This document shows, in pieces, positions 45,038 through 54,915 of a DNA stretch of 64,000 nucleotides. The stretch is from CAYLLN01 sp964384375. Lineage in GTDB: Bacteria > Planctomycetota > Planctomycetia > Pirellulales > Pirellulaceae. Under the pieces are notes generated by a model. That model was given only the letters and a program-made list of their open reading frames with translations. It searched no databases and was not told where the DNA came from. The stretch lies in NCBI GenBank assembly GCA_964384375.1, contig CAYLLN010000031.1, positions 1-64,000 of the forward strand. The letters run 5' to 3'. The position numbers and the translations under genes are program-made. Numbering within the stretch: the stretch's first letter is position 1; every line of letters starts with the position of its first letter.

Positions 45038-45691
45038 TTATCTCGTCGCCACGACCATCGCCACCGGCAAGCCCCAGAGGGACAGCGTTTCGCTCTTGGC
45101 GATCGTGAAGCCGGCGTCCTTCAGGTGCTGCTCGACTTTGATCGGCTGGCAGTCGATGAAGTGTGGGAAGTGGCGATGCAGGTAGATGTAGATGTCTTCG
45201 GCGATCGTCAGCGGCTCGGTCTTGTTGAGCGAAATGACGGCGAGGCGGCCGCCGGGTTTCAGCACTCGCTTCGCCTCGGCCAGAACGCGAGCGATGTCGG
45301 CTTCCTCGAACAGTTCGAGCGTGAAGCTCGTGAACGCGGCATCGAACTGACCGTCGCCGTAGGTCAGTTTGCGAGCATCGCCAAGTTGCAGCTCAATCGG
45401 TGCTTGCGGCGTGTTCTCTCGAACGAGCTTCGTCGCCACGTCGAGCATCCCCTGCGAGATGTCGATGCCGCAGACCTTGCCCGAGGGACCGACGGCCTTG
45501 CTCAGCGCGACCGCGGAGTGGCCAGTGCCGAAGCCGAGGATGAGCACTTTCTCGCCGGGTTTGACGGCGAGCATCGCCAGCCCCTTCTCGCGCGGCACGT
45601 GCTCACTCGAATCGGCCAAGAGGTCGTATCCCTTGGCGATCCGATCGTAGAACGACTTCGTGGCCGACATGTCGGCGAGCGCGGTGGGCAT
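45038..45691 (-). CDS. Class I SAM-dependent methyltransferase
   Basis: 217 residues: motif I VLILGFGTGHSAVAL, motif post-I VCGIDISQGMLDVA, LQLGDARKLTYGDGQFDAAFTSFTLELFEEADIARVLAEAKRVLKPGGRLAVISL. The UbiE/arsenite-type methyltransferase pattern is clear, but substrate residues are not diagnostic. An AGGAA site precedes the chosen Met; a Met seven codons later is possible. Probably a small-molecule methylase. Confidence 0.88.
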   Translation of the reverse strand: MPTALADMSATKSFYDRIAKGYDLLADSSEHVPREKGLAMLAVKPGEKVLILGFGTGHSAVALSKAVGPSGKVCGIDISQGMLDVATKLVRENTPQAPIELQLGDARKLTYGDGQFDAAFTSFTLELFEEADIARVLAEAKRVLKPGGRLAVISLNKTEPLTIAEDIYIYLHRHFPHFIDCQPIKVEQHLKDAGFTIAKSETLSLWGLPVAMVVATR

Positions 45692-45752
45692 CTTCGAGTT
45701 CCTGAGTGCGAGGCGGGTGAGGCGTCCGCATTATAGCGAGCAGCAGAAGGAG

Positions 45753-45798
45753 CGCGACCAGTGGTCGCGGCTATGTGGGGACAAGCGGGACGCTTGTC

Positions 45799-45799
<1 letters not shown>
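45753..45799. repeat. Two palindromes abutting the tgt stop
   Basis: CGCGACCA-G-TGGTCGCG (45753-45769) and GGACAAGCG-GGA-CGCTTGTCC (45779-45799). The second is a 9-3-9 hairpin of the same style as the repeats at 32518. The tgt stop codon TAG (45799-45801 on the minus strand) starts in its edge. Confidence 0.65.
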
Positions 45800-46905
<1,106 letters not shown>

Positions 46906-46913
46906 CCCAGTAG

Positions 46914-46993
46914 CCGGGAGCCAACAGCTCCCGGAGCCGGCAGGCAGTTCGACGCTGCTACGTGACGCCCTCCGGAGGCAGGTTTGCCTCCGG
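46914..46993. repeat. Two hairpins between tgt and the TPR/alpha-CTD gene
   Basis: CCGGGAGC-CAACA-GCTCCCGG (46914-46934) and CCGGAGGCA-GGTT-TGCCTCCGG (46972-46993). The second shares its GGTT loop and CCGGAGG arms with the terminator at 40894. They follow the 3' end of the minus-strand gene at 47009. Confidence 0.6.
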
Positions 46994-47008
46994 CTAAGAT
47001 CAGCAAAC

Positions 47009-48334
47009 TCAGTCGCCGCGGAGCTTGATGCCGAGCGTGGTGAGCTTCTCGCGGACTTCGTTGAGGCTGGTGACGCCGAAGTTCTTGCACTCGAGCAGAT
47101 CGTCGCCCGTTTTGCGAACGAGTTCGCCGATCAGCGTCAGGCCGAGGCGGGCCATGCACTTGCGGGCACGAACCGAGAGATTGAGCTCCGAGATCGGCCG
47201 TTCGAGCAGGGCCTGCTCGTCGGGCGTCATCGTCGCCAGATCGACCGTCGGTTCGGGCAGCCCCTTGTCGGCGGCGAATTGACCGAGCTCGAGCCCCTTG
47301 CTATGCAACATTTCGCGAATTTCGACGAGCGATGTCTCGCCGAAGTTCTTGCTGTTGAGCAGCTCCTGTTCGGTCGTGCGCGTCAGATCGCCGAGCGTCC
47401 GCACGCCCATCTTCTGCAGGCAGTTGCGGCTGCGGACGGAAAGCTCGAAATCCGAAACCGGAATGTTGAGCACCTGAGCGAGGCGGTCGTTGCGGCGCTG
47501 GGCCTCTTCGTCGAAGAGGATGTTGCCCGAGGCCGACGCGTCCTTGGCGTAAAGCCGGGCGCGGGGATGATCGGGATAGGCATCGAGCACACGCTGATAG
47601 CAAAGCTGAGCCCGGTCGAACTGCTGGCGATCTTCGTACAAGACGCCCAGGTTGATGAGCGTGCCGACGTTCGTGGGGAACGTGCCGGCCGCCCGCTGAT
47701 ACAGGCCGAGGGCCGTGTCGTCGTTGCCGCGGCGGTCGTTTTCGAGAGCCAAGCCGAAGAGCGCACCCGCATGGCGGCCATCGACTTCCACGGCTCGCTC
47801 GAAGAGGGCGACCACCTCCGTCGGTTTGCCGCCGAGTGCCGCGACCGTGGAGGCTCGCTGATAGAGGTACTCGGCCGTTTGCTCGACAGCGCCGGACAGC
47901 TTGTCGAGCACATCGAGCGACTTGGTGGCATTCCGGTCATAACGATAGGTCTCGGCAATGGCCAGGGCACAGTCGTCTCCGTTGTAACCCGCCTTCTTGG
48001 CCGACTCGAACGCCTTGATCGCTCCCTGATAATCACCCAAGGCAAATCGCGACTTGCCAAGGTAGAAATGAGCGAGGGCCCCACCATCGGCACTCGAAAG
48101 CGTTTCCTGCGCCTGGCGATAGCGGCCAAGGAGGAAGTAGCAGACGCCCAGCCGCACCGCCGCCGCGGGGGAGCGGTCTTCGCGGGTTTCGAGCTCGGCT
48201 ACACCGTCGCGGAGGGTCGAAAACTGCGAGTAGTCGTCGGAAATGCTCTGTGTGAGCTGCGTGATCTCGCGGGGGCCGAAGGTACTGTTGGAGAGGACGA
48301 TGTCGCGAAGGTCGGAGGGGACCGCAGTTAGCAT
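47009..48334 (-). CDS. TPR protein with two RNA polymerase alpha C-terminal domains
   Basis: 441 residues from MLTAVPSDLRDIVL; a longer frame would run into the tRNA gene. Residues about 50-270 are tetratricopeptide repeats (AVRLGVCYFLLGRYRQAQETL, YLGKSRFALGDYQGAIKAFESAKKA, GTLINLGVLYEDRQQFDRAQLCYQRVL). About 285-355 and 375-440 are two copies of the helix-hairpin alpha-CTD: DFELSVRSRNCLQKMGVRTL then NSKNFGETSLVEIREML; and ELNLSVRARKCMARLGLTLI then CKNFGVTSLNEVREKL. In polymerase this domain binds UP-element DNA and activators. Here it lacks the alpha N-terminal assembly domain, so it may bind DNA or regulators separately. Function unknown. Confidence 0.9.
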   Translation of the reverse strand: MLTAVPSDLRDIVLSNSTFGPREITQLTQSISDDYSQFSTLRDGVAELETREDRSPAAAVRLGVCYFLLGRYRQAQETLSSADGGALAHFYLGKSRFALGDYQGAIKAFESAKKAGYNGDDCALAIAETYRYDRNATKSLDVLDKLSGAVEQTAEYLYQRASTVAALGGKPTEVVALFERAVEVDGRHAGALFGLALENDRRGNDDTALGLYQRAAGTFPTNVGTLINLGVLYEDRQQFDRAQLCYQRVLDAYPDHPRARLYAKDASASGNILFDEEAQRRNDRLAQVLNIPVSDFELSVRSRNCLQKMGVRTLGDLTRTTEQELLNSKNFGETSLVEIREMLHSKGLELGQFAADKGLPEPTVDLATMTPDEQALLERPISELNLSVRARKCMARLGLTLIGELVRKTGDDLLECKNFGVTSLNEVREKLTTLGIKLRGD

Positions 48335-48403
48335 CGAGGGAAGGCTCCGTGAACGGGCCCAGGCTGCTGCCGGGCCGAGCAGACGTGCGAAGACGTGGAA
48401 AGG

Positions 48404-48476
48404 GCCAGCGGTGGGAGTTGAACCCACAACCCCCGCATTACGAATGCGGTGCTCTGCCGATTGAAGCTACGCTGGC
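48404..48476 (-). tRNA. tRNA-Thr (CGT)
   Basis: Minus strand. Seven-base acceptor stem GCCAGCG/CGCTGGC, D arm GCTTCAATCGGCAGAGC, anticodon stem CCGCA/TGCGG around loop TTCGTAA (anticodon CGT, reading ACG), and T arm GTGGGTTCAACTCCCAC. The CCA end is not encoded. All arms fold without gaps. Confidence 0.93.
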
Positions 48477-48729
48477 GGAAGTGTCGCCCCACAGCGGACT
48501 TGCGCAATCCAGGCCACGCTGCCAAGGCCGATTCGTAATCTCGTCAGCCTAAGGGTGCGGACTGGGGGCGTCAAGGGTGGTCGGGGTGGCTGTCGGGCAG
48601 ATCATGCGCAAGCCGCCGTCGCCGATTAGGGACACTGACTGTCAGGGACACCGACTGTGACAAAAGGTGATTGGCCACCGGCAGCGCAAACCGTTGACGC
48701 TAGATTCCACCGCAGGGACAATTCGGAAT

Positions 48730-50169
48730 ATGCACTGCGAATCCCACCTTTACCGCGGTTTTCATCCGACCTCCCTCGCCCGGCGCTGGTTTTTGAAGGA
48801 TTGTGCCGTCGGTCTCGGGGCGGCAGCACTAGCGGAGCTTGCTGGCGGAGGATCGGCACAAGCAGCACCTGCGGCTGTTGATCCGCTCGCGGCCAAGCCG
48901 CCGCATTTTGGCGGCAAGGCGAAGAACGTCATTTACCTGTTCATGGCCGGCGCGCCGAGCCACTTGGAACTGTTCGACAACAAGCCGGAACTCGCCAAAT
49001 GGGATGGCAAGCTGCCGCCGGCCGAGCTGCTCAAGGGGTATCGGGCGGCGTTCATCAATCCCAACAGCAAGCTGCTCGGGCCAAAGTTCAAGTTTGCGAG
49101 GCACGGCCAATCGGGAGCCGAGTTTTCGGAACTCCTGCCGCATCTGGCGACCGTCGTCGATGACATTGCCATCGTCAAGTCGATGGTGACTGATGCGTTC
49201 AACCACGCGCCGGCTCAGATCCTGATGAACACCGGCAACCAGCAGTTCGGCCGGCCGAGCATGGGGGCCTGGGTGACGTATGGCCTGGGGAGCGAAACTC
49301 GCGATCTGCCCGCATTCGTCGTCTTCAGCAGCGGGAGCAAAGGCCCGAGCGGTGGCAACTCGAACTGGGGCTCCGGTTTTCTGCCGACGGTCTATTCCGG
49401 CGTACAGTTCCGGGGCGGGAGCGAGCCGGTCCTGTTCCTCGACAATCCTCGCGGCATCGACCGGCAATTGCAGGCCGATTCGCTGGACGCGATTCGCACG
49501 CTCAATCAGCATCGGCTGGCTCAGGTCGGCGATCCCGAAATCGCGACTCGTACCGCCGCGTTCGAAATGGCGTTCCGGATGCAGGCGAGCGCCCCGGACC
49601 TGATGGACATCTCGCAAGAGCCAAAGGAAGTGCTCGACATGTACGGAGCCGAGCCTGGCAAGTCGAGTTTTGCGAATAACTGCCTGCTGGCCCGGCGACT
49701 CGTTGAGCGGGGCGTCCGCTATGTGCAGCTCTTCCACGAAGCGTGGGACCAGCATGGCAACCTGGTCGCCGACCTCAAGAAGAACTGCGGCAATACCGAT
49801 CAGGCGTCAGCCGCATTGCTCAAAGACCTGAAGCAGCGAGGCCTCTTAGATCAAACGCTCGTCATCTGGGGTGGCGAGTTCGGCCGCACTCCGATGGTCC
49901 AAGGGGGGAACGACGGCCGCGACCATCATCCCAACGCCTTCACCATGTGGCTGGCCGGCGGCGGAATCAAACCGGGGGTCACGCTCGGCGAAAGCGATGA
50001 GTTCGGCTTCAACGCGACGAAGGACCGCGTTCACGTTCGCGACTTGCACGCAACAGTGCTGCACTGCCTGGGCCTCGACCACCAGCGGCTGACGTTCAAG
50101 TTCCAGGGACTCGACGCGAAACTCACGGGCGTCGAGCCGGCGCGGGTGGTGAAGGAAATTCTGGCGTAG
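48730..50169 (+). CDS. DUF1501 family exported protein
   Basis: 479 residues starting MHCESHLYRGFHPTSLARRWFLKDCAVGLG; twin Arg plus the Ala-rich stretch (GAAALAELAGGGSAQA) makes a Tat-like signal. Body motifs are KNVIYLFMAGAPSHLELFDNKP, FKFARHGQSGAEFSELLPHLATVVDDIAIV, NHAPAQILMNTGNQQFGRPSMGAWVTYGLG, and IWGGEFGRTPMVQGGNDGRDHHPNAF. Relative of the sulfatase-like protein at 3408, but of a different subgroup. The DUF1549/DUF1553 partner typical of the family is again absent from the neighbourhood. Confidence 0.93.
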   Translation: MHCESHLYRGFHPTSLARRWFLKDCAVGLGAAALAELAGGGSAQAAPAAVDPLAAKPPHFGGKAKNVIYLFMAGAPSHLELFDNKPELAKWDGKLPPAELLKGYRAAFINPNSKLLGPKFKFARHGQSGAEFSELLPHLATVVDDIAIVKSMVTDAFNHAPAQILMNTGNQQFGRPSMGAWVTYGLGSETRDLPAFVVFSSGSKGPSGGNSNWGSGFLPTVYSGVQFRGGSEPVLFLDNPRGIDRQLQADSLDAIRTLNQHRLAQVGDPEIATRTAAFEMAFRMQASAPDLMDISQEPKEVLDMYGAEPGKSSFANNCLLARRLVERGVRYVQLFHEAWDQHGNLVADLKKNCGNTDQASAALLKDLKQRGLLDQTLVIWGGEFGRTPMVQGGNDGRDHHPNAFTMWLAGGGIKPGVTLGESDEFGFNATKDRVHVRDLHATVLHCLGLDHQRLTFKFQGLDAKLTGVEPARVVKEILA

Positions 50170-50235
50170 CCGAAGCCGCGCTGCGGCCGACGAGCCTTCA
50201 AGCTAGACTGAAGTTGGGACTGCGGAGGAATACCC

Positions 50236-51363
50236 ATGCTTCAGCGACTGTACGTCGATAATTACAAGTGTCTCGTCAATTTTGAATGCCAGTTTGGTCG
50301 CAGTCAGCTCATTCTTGGTCCGAACGGCAGTGGGAAAACGACGGTATTCGACGTGCTGGCGTTGTTGCGCGATTACTGCATTTGGGGTGCGGATGGCTCG
50401 CGCGCCTTTATGGGATTTACTTGTACACGATGGCAGAATGTCAAAGAACAGACCTTCGAACTCAGCGTCGAAGGAAACGGTGACACCTACGACTTCCGAC
50501 TCGTCATGGACGCCTGGGGCAGTCCTGAAAGACCTCGAATTGTTACGGAAGAGGTTTCTTGTGGGGGTAAACCGATCTTTCGTTTCCAAAAGGGAGAGGT
50601 GCATCTGTTCAACGATCGCCACGAGGACAAGGTTCAATACCCATTTGATTGGCATCGGTCGGCCCTTTCCACGGTTACGGACCGTCCTGAGAATACAAAG
50701 CTGTCCTGGTTCAAGCGATGGCTAGGATCGTTGTGGTTTATCAGTCCGAATCCGTATGAGATGCACGGGTTGGCTGCTACCGAAAATCTTGTGCCCACGC
50801 GCTACTTAGAAAATTTCGCAGCTTGGTATCGGCATCTTCGCCAAGATCAAATAAAACGTGACCGCGCATTCCAGCAAGACCTTACTGACGCGATTCCCGG
50901 CTTGGAGGGAATGGACCTGAAAGAGGCGGGAATGGGACAACGGTTCCTCATGTTGAACTTTGCAGTTCCAGGGGATTCAGGGACGCCTCGCCGGGAGTTT
51001 TCTCATTCCTTCGAAGAACTGTCCGAAGGACAGCGCGTCCTGGTTGGACTATACGCCGTACTTCATTTCGCGGTGCGCAACGGTTCGACCGTGTTTTTCG
51101 ACGAACCCGACAACTTCGTTGCACTGCCCGAGATCGAGCCCTGGCTGGATAGGCTTCTGGATTTTGTTGAAGAGGAGTCCAACGACGCACAGGTCTTTGT
51201 CGTCTCCCATCATCCTGAACTGATTAATCGAATGGCTAATAAAGGGGGAGTTCGATTTGAACGGCCGGGGGGACGACAAACTCGCTCCTACCCATTTAAG
51301 GATCTCGCATCAACAGGACTTTCTCCCGCTGAATTAGTCGCGCGAGGTTGGGATCGTGAGTGA
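50236..51363 (+). CDS. AAA/ABC-type ATPase of an ATPase-Toprim-like pair
   Basis: 375 residues of the RecF/SMC-like AAA family: VDNYKCLVNFECQFG strand, Walker A G28PNGSGKTT36, signature LSEGQR (262-267), Walker B VFFDEPD (D289, E290) and switch SHH (324-326). No coiled coil is obvious in the insert (about 60-255), which suits AAA15/OLD-type defence ATPases rather than SMC. GGAGG ribosome-binding site. The gene overlaps the next by 8 bp. Sampled lines are near 50% GC (31/60 at 50281; 30/60 at 50821) against 38/60 at 49321, suggesting transfer. A role in phage defence is inferred, not shown. Confidence 0.85.
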   Translation: MLQRLYVDNYKCLVNFECQFGRSQLILGPNGSGKTTVFDVLALLRDYCIWGADGSRAFMGFTCTRWQNVKEQTFELSVEGNGDTYDFRLVMDAWGSPERPRIVTEEVSCGGKPIFRFQKGEVHLFNDRHEDKVQYPFDWHRSALSTVTDRPENTKLSWFKRWLGSLWFISPNPYEMHGLAATENLVPTRYLENFAAWYRHLRQDQIKRDRAFQQDLTDAIPGLEGMDLKEAGMGQRFLMLNFAVPGDSGTPRREFSHSFEELSEGQRVLVGLYAVLHFAVRNGSTVFFDEPDNFVALPEIEPWLDRLLDFVEEESNDAQVFVVSHHPELINRMANKGGVRFERPGGRQTRSYPFKDLASTGLSPAELVARGWDRE

Positions 51364-51907
51364 CCGTATTTCGGAAGTGATCGTGCTTTGTGAGGACAAT
51401 CCTCAAGCACGCCTCATTCGCGAATATCTGGAGATATGCGGGAACCACGGCCGAGTGCGTTCGGTGGTCGCTGCGCGCAAGATGCACGGTGGCAATGTGG
51501 GCTGGGTAGTAGAGCACTTCCCACAAGAACTTCACGCCTGCAGACAACGCAGCAAACGGTCGAAGACGCTGCTTATCGTAATGGTCGATGCCGATGATCA
51601 CACTATCGTCGAGCGCCGCAAACAGCTACTCGACCGTGTTATCACCGAAGAACACGAAGCAGTCACTGGAGCCGACCCACTCGTAATACTAATTCCTAAA
51701 CGACATGTTGAGACTTGGATTCGCGCAGCGATTGGCGAAGCGGTTGATGAGCAGCAAGATTACAAATCTCGAAAGAATCCGGAGAAGGATGTCAGCCGCC
51801 GGGCTGCAAACGCGATCTATGCATGGGCGCGTCCCCACCAAAATCCGCCAAATCAGTTGACACCGTCGTTGCTTGCTTCGCTTCCACTGTGGAAACAAAT
51901 CTGCTGA
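51356..51907 (+). CDS. Toprim/DUF4276-like putative nuclease partner
   Basis: 183 residues, GTG start inside the end of the ATPase gene. Three segments fit a Toprim-like arrangement: EVIVLCEDNPQARLIREYLE with E13, TLLIVMVDADDH with D78 and D80/81, and LVILIPKRHVETWI with E119, resembling the ExW motif of DUF4276-type proteins. That would give Mg2+-dependent nicking or nuclease chemistry. The family assignment is tentative; the acidic residues are all that supports it. Tight coupling to the ATPase suggests one complex. Confidence 0.6.
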   Translation: MSDRISEVIVLCEDNPQARLIREYLEICGNHGRVRSVVAARKMHGGNVGWVVEHFPQELHACRQRSKRSKTLLIVMVDADDHTIVERRKQLLDRVITEEHEAVTGADPLVILIPKRHVETWIRAAIGEAVDEQQDYKSRKNPEKDVSRRAANAIYAWARPHQNPPNQLTPSLLASLPLWKQIC

Positions 51908-51978
51908 CCCGGCACAGCTGAGAACGCGCGAACCTGCGCTGCCAAGCATTGATCGTTCAAAAGATAGCGTAACACTGC

Positions 51979-52152
51979 TTATGCCGCGGCGCGGATCAGC
52001 GTCGCAACCAACCGCTTGCGCTGCACAACGCCGACTTCGCGGCGGAACTCACGTTCGGGAGTGTTCCAGCTGCGGCGAATGGCGGCAGCGGCTTCACGGA
52101 TCTCTCGCCGTGAGGGGGCGCGGGTAGAGGGTGAATTGTGGGTCGCTGGCAT
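51979..52152 (-). CDS. Small basic protein of unknown function
   Basis: 57 residues from an ATG with AAGGA 8 nt upstream. A disordered N-terminus (MPATHNSPSTRAPS) precedes a basic helical part: RREIREAAAAIRRSWNTPER then EFRREVGVVQRKRLVATLIRAAA. GC content returns to the local norm here, so it belongs to the host backbone, not to the ATPase cassette. Function unknown. Confidence 0.5.
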   Translation of the reverse strand: MPATHNSPSTRAPSRREIREAAAAIRRSWNTPEREFRREVGVVQRKRLVATLIRAAA

Positions 52153-52170
52153 CGGTCGATTCCTTGACAA

Positions 52171-52520
52171 ATCGGGAACTGCGGGATGGTCGCCCCGTAG
52201 TGCAACGATTGTGCCGGACTGCTGGCTTTTCCGGCGAATCGACGCAAGGTCTTACAGAAAATGTCGTTGCGTCAATTGCTGTCAAGCGATGCCAGCCTGC
52301 AAGAATTCTCCGACCGTTTTGGAATGCGACGATCCGTCGCGTTTTGAGACGCCAGCAGTACTTCCCGACCTACGGGCGGGACTCAAGTTCTTTCCCAGAT
52401 TTGCAAGTCCCGTCGGACCGACGGGACCTACGCGACTTCGTCTTCGCCAGCCGCCGCGGCCCTGCTATTCTCCCGCCGCCTGGGTGTTTGGCCGATCGAC
52501 TCTGACCACTGGTCAGAGCT
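52171..52520. other. Intergenic region with a 9-3-9 hairpin
   Basis: No gene supported. GTCCCGTCG-GAC-CGACGGGAC (52407-52427) is a perfect 9-3-9 hairpin of the same type as the repeats around the redoxin gene. Its rest is unremarkable; it should hold the promoter of the gene at 52521. Confidence 0.5.
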
Positions 52521-53684
52521 TTGTTCACCATTGCCGCCGCCGTGTCCCTTCTCTTTCAAGTCGTCTTCTCCTCCGCCAGCCGCGGCACCCATCCGCGACT
52601 GGCCTTGGATGCCCTGCGCCATCTTCGCGGGGCCGATGCCGAGCGGTGGACGGACCTGTTCCTGCACCATCATGGGGCGTATCGCTCCGGTTCGATCGCG
52701 CCGGATGTGCAGTTCAAGGACTTTCAGAATCACGTGCTGCACGTGAGCGAAGGAAACTGGGGCGGAGCGATCGCTGCCGCTCGCCGCTGGTATGGCAAGA
52801 TGGTCGATGCTCTCCGCCGGCAGGCGTGGAGCGAGGCGGTCTATTCAGCCGGCGTGCTGTCGCACTATTTCAGCGATCCTGCGATGCCGCTGCACACGGC
52901 GCAGTCCGAGAGCGAAGCGGGGGTGCATCGGGCAATCGAGTGGTGCGTGAGCCAGTCGTACGGCGAATTGCAGCACATTCTCGACGGCGACCTCGGCGGC
53001 TATCCGCGGGTTGAGCCGTCACGAAGCGACGACTGGCTGGCGAAGCTCATCCAGCAGCACGCGGAACTGGCCCACCAGCACTATCAAGCGGTGCTCGATC
53101 ACTTCGACCTGGCGACTGCCGTTCGCGACCCGCGCCGCGGCATGGACCAGGAATGCAAAGACACGCTGGCCCAATGCCTGGGGGCGGCTGTTGTCGGTTT
53201 CGCACGGGTGCTGGAGCGGGCCATCGCCGAGTCAGCCGCTCAGCCGCCGCAGGTCGAGATCACGCTGCAGGGGTTCTTCGCCGGCTTGGCTGCGCCGCCG
53301 CGGTGGATCGTTGCCCAGATGCACGATTTGCACGAGCGGCTGGCGATTGAAGCCATCTATGACGAAGTGCAGCGGACCGGCAAAGTGCTGCAGAACCTGC
53401 CCGAGGACGACCGGACAGTGCGGCAACTGCATGCCGAGGAAGTGCTGAAGGTGTCGCTGGCCGAACTCGACGCTCAGCCGGCCACGCCAACCGGCACGCG
53501 TTATGGCCAGGGGAAGCCGGCGAGGACAAACCCGACCAACTTCATCACATCGCCGGTCATCGACAACCGGACGGGAAGCAGTTCGATCGTGCGCCGGCCG
53601 CTGCAAACGCGCGGCCAGACTGCTTCCACAGTTCCGCCGCCCAAATATGCCGCCGGCAGCCGGCGGTTTGACGTGAAGCGGTGA
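52521..53684 (+). CDS. Zinc-dependent phospholipase C-like exported protein
   Basis: 387 residues from a TTG; no ATG opens the frame and an in-frame TGA lies 16 bp upstream, so a rare start (TTG, or GTG at 52542) is likely. A signal-like segment (IAAAVSLLFQVVFSSASRG) precedes the phospholipase C/P1-nuclease helical fold: THPRLALDALRHL, LFLHHHGAYRSGSIAPDVQFKDFQNHVLHVSEG and AVYSAGVLSHYFSDPAMPLHTAQS, where His/Asp residues match the zinc ligands. The C-terminal 70 residues are Pro/Thr-rich. Substrate unknown. Confidence 0.8.
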   Translation: MFTIAAAVSLLFQVVFSSASRGTHPRLALDALRHLRGADAERWTDLFLHHHGAYRSGSIAPDVQFKDFQNHVLHVSEGNWGGAIAAARRWYGKMVDALRRQAWSEAVYSAGVLSHYFSDPAMPLHTAQSESEAGVHRAIEWCVSQSYGELQHILDGDLGGYPRVEPSRSDDWLAKLIQQHAELAHQHYQAVLDHFDLATAVRDPRRGMDQECKDTLAQCLGAAVVGFARVLERAIAESAAQPPQVEITLQGFFAGLAAPPRWIVAQMHDLHERLAIEAIYDEVQRTGKVLQNLPEDDRTVRQLHAEEVLKVSLAELDAQPATPTGTRYGQGKPARTNPTNFITSPVIDNRTGSSSIVRRPLQTRGQTASTVPPPKYAAGSRRFDVKR

Positions 53685-53785
53685 CTTGCCCCGCGACAGG
53701 TTTCACCCGTCTGACTAAGATGGCGTAACGGTGTGGCTCGCCTACAGCTTTCCCGAATAACGCAATCCGAACTCCGCACTGGGCA

Positions 53786-54643
53786 ATGTTTTACCCCGCT
53801 CGCCGCTTCAACCTCTCCTTCGAGCTCTTTCCGCCGAAGACCTCCGCTGCCGAAGCGGCCATGTACGACAGCGTCGCCCGGCTCATGGCGTATGGACCGG
53901 ACGTAATTACCTGCACGTACGGCGCCGGCGGTTCGACACGCGACAAGACGCTCGAAATCACCGAGCAAGTTCGCAAGCGATTCGGCGTGCGAGTGGCCTC
54001 GCATCTCACCTGCGTCGGTTCGACGGTCGAAGACCTTCGCGGCTACCTGCGCGACGCCACCAGCCGGGGCATTAAGAACATCGTCGCGCTCCGCGGCGAC
54101 CCTCCCAAGGGGCAGGCCTCATTCCAGCAAACAGCGGGGGGGCTGCGATTCGCCAGCGAACTCGTGACCCTCATCCGGAGCGAATTTCCCGCCTTAGGAA
54201 TCGCCGTGGCTGGATATCCCGAAACGCATCAAGAAGCGACGAGTCCGCAGGCGGACTTGGAGAATCTCGTACGCAAGGTGAATGCCGGCGGGCACTGCGT
54301 GATCACGCAACTTTTCTATAACAACTCCGACTTCTTCCGTTTTCGCGATCGGTGTCGAGAGCTCGGCGTGAACGTACCGATCATCCCCGGTATCTTGCCA
54401 GTGACGAACCTGGCTCAGATTCAGCGAATCGCCTCGCTCTGCAAGGCGTGCCTCCCCGACGATTTCGCGGCCGAACTCGCCTCGCGCGACGATGCCGATT
54501 GGCAGTTCGCCGTCGGTGTAAAGCACGCTACCCGGCAGGTGCAGGAACTGATCGACGGCGGTGTTCCGGGCGTCCATTTCTACGTACTGAACAAGTCCCC
54601 CGCGACGGCAGCCGTGCTCGAGGCGATTCGGCGTCCGCAATGA
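53786..54643 (+). CDS. metF: Methylenetetrahydrofolate reductase
   Basis: FAD enzyme reducing 5,10-methylene-THF to 5-methyl-THF for methionine synthesis. 285 residues: FELFPPKTSAAEAAMYDSVARL, TYGAGGSTRDKTLEI, LTCVGSTVEDLRGYL, ALRGDPPKG, AGYPETHQEA, ITQLFYNNSDFFRF and IPGILPVTNLAQIQRIASL are all family blocks. Monocistronic with about 270 bp of featureless DNA on its 3' side. Confidence 0.96.
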   Translation: MFYPARRFNLSFELFPPKTSAAEAAMYDSVARLMAYGPDVITCTYGAGGSTRDKTLEITEQVRKRFGVRVASHLTCVGSTVEDLRGYLRDATSRGIKNIVALRGDPPKGQASFQQTAGGLRFASELVTLIRSEFPALGIAVAGYPETHQEATSPQADLENLVRKVNAGGHCVITQLFYNNSDFFRFRDRCRELGVNVPIIPGILPVTNLAQIQRIASLCKACLPDDFAAELASRDDADWQFAVGVKHATRQVQELIDGGVPGVHFYVLNKSPATAAVLEAIRRPQ

Positions 54644-54915
54644 CGGCCAGTTATGCCGCCGATGATGGACGTGACGAACTTCGCCTGATCGGCACAGTTT
54701 GCCATCGGACTTAGCAGGCTGGTCGTTCACGACTGTCAAGCTGCGTCGGTTAAACCATCTGCCCCGCGCTAGGTTTCCTCATTCCACGCGCCCCCATCCC
54801 GATTCCGATTCTGTCAATAGTTCGGGCGCTGGCATTTCGGGACGAGGACCAGTGGGGATGTAGCGCCGCACACTTGCCTGGCAGGGCGCCGGCTGTGCGG
54901 AATGCGGAGCAACGT

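Noticed and set aside
48335..48427. 31-residue N-terminal extension of the TPR/alpha-CTD protein
   Set aside because: It would overlap the tRNA-Thr gene; Met at 48334 fits better.
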